A stretch of DNA of 37,024 bases, taken from contig BFEA01000064.1 in the NCBI GenBank assembly GCA_003427395.1, forward strand, positions 776,807 through 813,830, written 5' to 3'. The stretch is from Chara braunii (taxonomy: Eukaryota; Streptophyta; Charophyceae; Charales; Characeae). The notes beneath the pieces are model-generated. The model was not told where the DNA came from, did no database searches, and was given only the letters and a program-made list of their open reading frames with translations. A program made the translations under genes and the position numbers. This document shows, in pieces, positions 30,842-37,024 of this stretch (positions within the stretch are counted from its first letter, which is position 1; every line of letters begins with the position of its first letter).

Positions 30842-32569
30842 CCTGTCGAGCGCATCGGTCCGGCACCGCACGTGGCAGCACGGGACCCTCTCGGCCGCGT
30901 CACGCAGGAGTTGGTTTAAAATCCTTCGCCGCAAATATACTATATGGAGCTTCCTTAGGCCGCTCCGGCCGAGTGCGCCAGCCATACCTCTCGCGAGCCC
31001 CTACGACAGGATAGGGCCTACACGGGGCACAACTTACCTCCACCTTGCGGGAGTTGTCACCTCCCCTCGGTGGGCGTATCCCCGCCGAGCTACCAGTCCA
31101 CAGTACGAAAGTTGATCAGTTGCAATCGCAGAGGTGGACCAGCCGAGGGCGTTTCTCGTTCGCTGTAGCATAGGGGGTACGTGCGGTAATACGCCTATCG
31201 GGCCCGCACGCGAACCGACATCTTGGGGGGCTGAAGTCCCAAGCGCGGCTCGTCGTCCATCGACTAGGACGCATCCCACACACCACGCGCACACCACTTT
31301 ACGAACACAAAAATAAAACGCAAACACACACACACACATCGAACAACGCGACAACACTCCTAGTCCCTTCAGTAGCCGCCCCATAACTTCCCGACGCGGA
31401 AATCGGATAGGCGTCGCGCGCGAGACTTAGTATAAAACCGCGCAGACGCAGGGCTAGATCATATCGACTCGCAATGCAAGCGCACGCAAGCGGTCGCAAT
31501 GATGGCGTACTATGTAATACCCATACTCAGGCGGTCCTCGTTGACTTCGAGGGTCGCATTCAACACTCAAGTATCGGCTGACACGCGCCTTGAGGGTTAA
31601 TCTCTCGACAATGGACAACTGCCAAGCGCCGTTGGAGACCACACACCCTCTTCTGCACTCTGTGCAGAGTGGGTGGTACACAGGTCCATACCTGTGGTGG
31701 CACTCGTTTCTTACTTCCCTGGAGATAAGTCCCACTCCGGGCCTGAGTGAAAGTCAAGGGGTTTGACTTTGACGGCTGCCACGGACTACGACGTCCAACT
31801 ATAAAAATTAACAAGCAAAATCATCCAATAAATAAATAAACATCCCACCACTTATATATCAAATCAAATATCGAGATAACAACAAAAGAATGGGAAACAT
31901 AGACCCATCAGGTATGCAGATCGCGCGACACATGGTTGTCATTCTCACTGCCTCCAAAGTATGACTCATATACTAAGCTTCAAAACACTAACCTGCATAA
32001 CACACAAGCACACGCAATAGCCANGTTGCCATGCACCAATGTGGTCAACTTTACTGTTCCCTGCAACTCACCCCACGCCTCACACACTCAAGCCCCAGCC
32101 ATTGTCAAAATCTCCATAAATCTCACAAGTTCTTTATAATGGTCATTAAAAGAAGTCCGATTAAAACCTTCAAAGAAACATATCAAGTCTCAGGGCGAAG
32201 GCAATCGAGTTGAGGTACAGGTATGAGCGAAGTTGTGTCGTGAGCCGACAAGTCGGCGATCAACCAACCGACTTGTTATCAGTGATAACAGAAGATGATC
32301 CTCGTAGGATTTAAACTGAAGCTAGTCCAAATCCTGAATTAAACGACCAAAAGGACCTGTAACACAGGACANGTCCACGCCCCAAGCTAAAACCATAAGT
32401 CTCTGGAGAATAATCATTATACCACAATCTCTCTCAGAGTCTCTCCTAATAACTAAGCTTAAGTCTACCTCTAAGCCAGCGCCCAAAGAAAGGTAGACTC
32501 ATGGCATAATCTCCCCCATCCAGGGTGGATTACCAAAATCGCCACCTGTCGAAATATAATATAACTCCT

Positions 32570-33135
32570 TTAAACTAAGAANATNTTGGNCGCGCTTCCC
32601 GTAGGAAAAATGTCTTTCCAGAATTTNTATAAGTCCAAATATGAAAGNAGAAATAATCTTTAACTCTGGAAAGTCAAATTTTGTCAAACTCCGTGAATTA
32701 GTAGAAATTTGGGCAGCACCCCCTTTAGAAAGGGAGACTTTCCAGATTTACACTAAGTCGGATATGAACTCAAAAGACAATTTGAGTTCAACNTAGACAA
32801 GATTTAACTGACTCCTTAGTTTTGCAAAAATTTCGGCAGCACTCCCTTTAGAAAAGTGCTCTTCCAAAATTTATACAAAGCTAAGTCCAGAACTTGAGAA
32901 TAACTTTGACTTCTGAAAGTCCAATTTTGTCAAACTACCTGAACTAGCAAAAATTTGGGCAGCAATCCCTTTAGAAAAGGAGACTTTCCATATTTTTACT
33001 AGGTTAGATATAAGAAAAGACAAGTTGAACTTTGACAAGTCAAGAATTGATTAAATCCTTGGATTTGTAGAAATTTCGGCAGCGCTTCCAATAGAGAAAG
33101 TAGATTGCCAAGATTTATACAAAGCCAATAAAAAA
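32570..33135 (-). repeat. ~122-bp tandem array in the 5' LTR, five units
   Basis: The GGCAGC core occurs at about 32588 (as GGNCGC), 32711, 32834, 32957 and 33078, spaced 121-123 bp apart. The units share the GGCAGC(A/G)CYYCC core and the following ACTTTCCA / ATTTAYACAAAG, while the text between is diverged. The array lies downstream of the TATA box in element sense, so it would be in the transcribed leader. Confidence 0.9.
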
Positions 33136-33384
33136 AAGATCCAAGAAAATGCGAAAATTAATCTAAGAAAAAAAGCTTAGCTTAGAAAATGCAGGAATTG
33201 AAACTAACTCCTATGGCTCTAGCACGTGGCGAGCAACTACAGCAACTTCCTATCAAACTGAAACTCAAACCAAGTAATAGCCTCACTCAGTCACATGCAG
33301 GCCAAGCCACAAAGGTAAGTACTCTCATCATCCCCAAGTCAGCCTGAACAAACAATGGTTCGTGATCTTTCAATGATTTAACCC

Positions 33385-33390
33385 TTTATA
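33385..33390 (-). promoter_or_regulatory. Possible TATA box of the 5' LTR
   Basis: Minus strand GGGTATAAAGGG. If used, U3 is everything to the right and R/U5 spans about 2.5 kb to 30844. Transcription direction agrees with the PBS and gag. Confidence 0.5.
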
Positions 33391-33409
33391 CCCAGCTTAC
33401 ATAGGGCAT

Positions 33410-34280
33410 AGGTCAGGCCACCTGCACTTATAGAGCGCGCCCAACTTAGCCGGCCTAAAGTCAGAATACCTAAACTTATAGAGCGTTCTGACTCAGCCAA
33501 GTATACACGAACAGAGGGGACAACTACTTTTCTCTTCCTTTGGGCATACGACTAAGTCATTCATCTTAGAATCAATGCTTAGTCGCCCTGAACTGTTTAA
33601 TATCCAAGTTTTATATACTTTTTATGAACCTAGTCTTCAAGGTGGGCGTAGGGCTGAGCCATTCATCTTAGAAACAATGCTCAGCCGGCCCAAGTTACCT
33701 TCAATTATATTTTTAAATTGTACTCTCTTAAGTTTACGATAAGCTATAGTCAGACCATCCAATGTTATGGAACCCGTGTCTGACTAGCTTGTTTTTAAAT
33801 AGAATAATAATAACGTATAGCCAAATTATAGTCTTGGGTTTCAACATGTGCGAGGCTTCGAGTTAGGCCCCCTTAACTTACAGAAGGATCTAACTCTCTG
33901 CCAGATTCATTTCTCTCTAGACCATTATGTGTATGGCATTGAGTCAACCCCCCCGAACTTACAGAAGGGTCTGCCTCTTTGCCAAAGATTACTTTTTCAT
34001 AATAAAAGCAGGAAGAGACTGAGCCACCTGAACTTATAGAACAGCTCGGTCCCCTCGTTCAGAAACAAAAGAAACTCAGGAAACCCCAAAAGAAAACAAA
34101 GCAATTCAAGGCACCAAAACTTATTCAGCGCCCTGAGTCCCTGGAAATCAAGCGCAATCAACCCCTCGCCAGTCAGAGCATTCGGACCACCTAAACTTAT
34201 AGAGCGTCCTGACTCTCCATGCAATTCGGGAAATAAAACACACCAGTCAGGCCATCCAATCTTATGGAACATGCCTGACC
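33410..34280. repeat. Array of ~10 hairpin units with like loops and different stems
   Basis: Arms are AGTCAGAA/TTCTGACT (33459-33466, 33486-33493), CGACTAAG/CTTAGTCG (33549-33556, 33578-33585), GGCTGAGC/GCTCAGCC (33652-33659, 33679-33686), AGTCAGAC/GTCTGACT (33748-33755, 33778-33785), GAGTTAG/CTAACTC (33860-33866, 33890-33896), GACTGAGC/GCTCGGTC (34017-34024, 34044-34051), TCAAGGC/GCCCTGA (34106-34112, 34130-34136), AGTCAG/CTGACT (34171-34176, 34209-34214) and GTCAGGC/GCCTGAC (34246-34252, 34273-34279). Loops are 17-23 nt, except 32 nt at 34171, and share the core ACTTATAGA or variants. Weaker units lie at 33411 and 33943. Confidence 0.88.
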
Positions 34281-35545
34281 CTATAAGACCCTTTCAATCT
34301 CAAGCAGAACCACCTTACTCTCACCCCTCCCCCAGATGCAACCCCTTTTGTTCGCAATCTGCTTTCAGGCAATCAACAAGGATGAAACTGAGGTTGCACA
34401 CACATTAATTTTACTTTAGTCTGACTTATGTCTTGAAAATCAAACCTAAATCAGGTACAGGGTTCACGCCATATGCTAAGTCAACAATAGAAAGATGTAT
34501 AGGTAGGGGTTATAACTGGGTTTATAGAGGGAATCAGGGAATTACCACTGAGTTCCCTGCCTCCAGGACGCCTCCCGAGTCCCGGCAGAGCTCCCGCAAT
34601 CGGTGGGTGGACTCCCCACAGAGTCTTGATAAAGTCCTACGGGTTGCAATCCCGCTTGCCGCCTTCCTCTCAGAAGTAGATTAGACTTAGAACAAGAAGG
34701 GCAGAGGTAGAAACATTAAGTCTCTTAGATACAAGAGGGGTGCACTCAGACTCGCAGGAGAGGGCCCTGATATCTTGAATCGCCTGAGGGCGCCGCAATG
34801 GTAGCCAACGTGACAACTTGGTCAGATTGGAGTTAACTGCCGAACACAATTGCCAAAATTAACCCCCCCTGACGATCTTCCAAATTGCCGCACTAACCCC
34901 CTTTACCGCTACTCTAAACTGCATCAGCAGCCATCCTTGCCGTTCAGCCGCCCTGCTAACACCGCATGTCCGCCCCCCCCCAAATTCAAGCTGCAGCCGT
35001 ACGGTCCTCAAAACGACCACAACCAAACCTTTGCAGCAGCCTGCAGTAATCCGGTCGGGGCCTTAGAAAAACGCAGCTTCAGACAGCAAGGTACACAGCC
35101 ACCACCGAGGTAGGAACTCCACTGGGGCGGTCGGCGGGGTGCGCCACAGCGAGCCTCGGAGGCCTAACAGTGCGCAGTGTCGTGAGCGTGTGGCGGTTCA
35201 CGTGCCCGTGCCGGCAATAGTACAGTAACCCTCCAACAAGTTTAGCCCCTGCTGCTGCTGAAATGTGGCTGGCGCAGGCGTTTGAACACAGCACGGCGGG
35301 GTTAGCAAGCCCTGAAGTAGCCTGCAGTGGAACAACAAGCTTAACGCAGCACTACTGTTTGCGGCAGGCTCTACGGCTGTTCTTTTGCTACTCCGCTCCG
35401 GCCAGATGAACTGCGCACCGGCCAACGACCAAGCCTACTTCCGGCGGCCTGCCTGTAGTAGCGTTACTTGATACAGTCGGCAGGGCACTAGCCAGCAGTT
35501 ACAAACTGCAGTCTCTGCGGTCGCCCTCCTCATTCCTTTGGCCAG

Positions 35546-35827
35546 CAGGTAAGTCAGCGCCCTCGTGGCTGGCCTGCTACCGCACAGGCTGGTGTGACGA
35601 GCGGTACACCAGTCGATGCTACAGTTCGCCCCCCCCCCCTTTTCTCCGTCTTTGCATTAGCGAACCTCAGCTGACAGCGAAGCAACACTTCGTCCAACAG
35701 GTAAGTCTTGAATCTTGCGGCTGCGCCACACTGTCTCGCCGGAACAATCAAGAAAACTTCGAATGAGCCTTCCGCTGGGGAGTGACCACATGCATTCCAT
35801 TTGGACCCACCAACCTACAGGTAAGTC
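35546..35827 (+). repeat. Three CAGGTAAGTC motifs in a row (antisense to the element)
   Basis: Perfect splice-donor consensus CAGGTAAGTC occurs at 35546-35555, 35698-35707 and 35818-35827. The 3' LTR has the same at 22625 and 22778, with the third mutated to CAGATAAGTC at 22898. On the element strand they read GACTTACCTG. Confidence 0.75.
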
Positions 35828-37024
35828 ATCAAACTCGAACCTCGCTCTTCATCCCCATACCAACGATAGGATGGGCGACACACTTGCTAACATACATGTT
35901 CCTAACCCAGTGATCTGCAACCAGCCCAGATCTTAGATGAACCTGCCGTTAAAACGAGGCCAAGTGCATTGGAACCCGCCACCTTCCTTCTTCCGTGTCA
36001 CCATAGCGCAGCCTCCCACGATCGTAGTGCACAACCCATCACCCTAGAGCATAAACGGACGCCGCGATCAGACTCGCCATCCGCAAAAACCCCTGAAATG
36101 ACCCCTACCTTGCTCGATTCCGTTGAGGAACAGGCAAAAACGAACTTCTTCCCTTTCGTTCTTCTTCACTCCCGCCATCTATCTCTCACTGCTTTTCTCC
36201 GCTAACTCTTATCTCGCCAATCTATTACTAAAACTAACACTACTACGGGAATCGCCCGACCAGAAAAACTTAGCCTAACATTTTAAATCGCAAAAATCGG
36301 TCAAAGAGTGACCGAGATATTGCAACTTCACCCTCCTTTCTCTCGTTCCCTCCATAACTCCACGCGGCCATTTTCTATACTAACTCCCACTTTGCTAATC
36401 TAATCCCAAAACTAAGCTTGCCATCACTCTCACCTTGGCCCAAAACCCTTGAGACGACTCTTCCCCCGCCTGATCTCGTCTAGGATAGCACGAGCAGCTC
36501 CGCTTCCACTGCGCCTCACCTGCCTCCCCGCCATCTCTGAACTTCGATGCACCTGGCGCGGTATGCCGCCCAGGTCCGTCCGCCTTGGTTCTCCAGCTCT
36601 GCCCCTCATCGGGCAGTCGCCCTGCCAGCCCCCTTCGTCACTTCGTTTTGTGAATGGACCCGGCCCAATTTCGCGCCCGGGTGCACCCCCTCTTTTCTGC
36701 GCCTGTTGCCTGCTCCGCTTGCTGTTGCCTTACGCAGCCCGGCCGAACCCGCCGCCCCGGCTTAGTGCTCCTCGACCTGGCTTCTCCGCTGCGCTCCGCC
36801 ATCTCCAATTTCAAAAGCACCTGGCTCCGACAACGGGCCGGGTTCACTTGCCTCCCCGCACCTCCGTTCCTTGGCGCCCCGCTCCCCCATCACTCTCGCT
36901 GCCCGCTCCGATCAGCGCCTCCGGGCGCTCGTAGCTTCTGCTGCCCGACGCCACCCGGCTATCTCCGTTGCTGCACATCACTCCCACTCCCTCTTACTCC
37001 CTCTATCGCAGCGCCGCCCCCCCC

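Larger units (their letters stand above)
17133..37024 (-). mobile_element. Giant-LTR, gag-only LTR retrotransposon (continues past the window)
   Basis: Two direct repeats beginning TGTCRAGCRCATCGG (17133 and 30844) are nearly collinear for more than 6.1 kb. Next to 30844 lies the reverse complement of an 18-nt tRNA-Asp primer-binding site, so the element reads on the minus strand: 5' LTR at the right, 3' LTR at the left. Its internal part (at most about 6.7 kb) has a gag frame with a zinc knuckle and no recognisable pol. This fits the TR-GAG / LARD class of non-autonomous plant elements, most likely mobilised by a Ty3-type partner. A clear 5-bp target-site duplication cannot be tested because the other end is outside the window. 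Confidence 0.87.
30844..37024 (-). repeat. 5' LTR (truncated by the window end)
   Basis: It starts TGTCGAGCGCATCGG beside the PBS and runs out of the window in a C-rich tract. It pairs with 17133-24110, with a few percent differences and small indels (for example about 20 extra bases near 31443). Features in order are: CA microsatellite 31322-31338, single copy of the 804-bp segment from 31729, 122-bp array, TATA box, hairpin cluster, and three GTAAGT motifs at 35549-35827. Confidence 0.9.

Overview
The window is repeat-dominated nuclear DNA, almost certainly from a land plant with a large, retrotransposon-rich genome. The species cannot be named from the sequence. The evidence for a plant is a LINE with the zf-RVT cysteine/histidine tail typical of plant L1-type elements, a U2 snRNA-derived retroposon whose head matches the plant U2 5' end (TACCTTTCTCGG, not the animal form), an LTR element whose primer-binding site matches the 3' end of plant tRNA-Asp, and short introns with a CTAAC branch site. 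No intact host gene, tRNA or rRNA gene was recognised.

Layout. 1-330: microsatellites. 330-870: GC-rich sequence, a SINE-like fragment and T-runs. About 832-5700, minus strand: a degenerate LINE (endonuclease, reverse transcriptase, zf-RVT). 5940-7440: a degenerate ~178-bp satellite with a ~500-bp higher-order pattern. 7442-13126: a GC-rich composite block that looks like one or more very long LTRs or LTR-like units. It carries TATA-type boxes, nested 51-, ~50- and 29-bp tandem arrays, a duplicated ~1.5-kb segment, and a 77-nt intron preserved in both copies. 13130-14600: AT-rich repeats and sequence with nothing recognisable. 14619-14744: a U2-headed retroposon with a target-site duplication. 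14760-14923: assembly gap. 14924-16170: SINE-like cores, a 31-bp minisatellite, a poly(T) tract between direct repeats, and hairpins. 16176-17132, minus strand: a Pro/Ser-rich open frame cut by the next element.

17133 to the window end is one large LTR retrotransposon on the minus strand. Its 3' LTR (17133 to beyond 24108) and 5' LTR (30844 to beyond 37024, cut by the window) are each over 6.1 kb. The 5' LTR is followed, in element orientation, by a tRNA-Asp primer-binding site, a 2.2-kb leader, and a single gag reading frame (28647-27589) with a zinc knuckle. No protease, reverse transcriptase or integrase was seen. It is therefore a gag-only, non-autonomous element that would need enzymes from a partner.

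The most unusual signal is inside these LTRs, next to a minus-strand TATA box: about ten hairpins spaced 65-110 bp apart. Their loops are alike (core AACTTATAGA or CATCTTAGAA, 19-23 nt), while their 7-8 bp stems differ in sequence yet stay complementary. On the other side of the TATA box lies a five-unit, ~122-bp tandem array. Many single Ns, some at identical places in both LTRs, and a one-N seam inside the 3' LTR show that the assembly of this element is not fully reliable.
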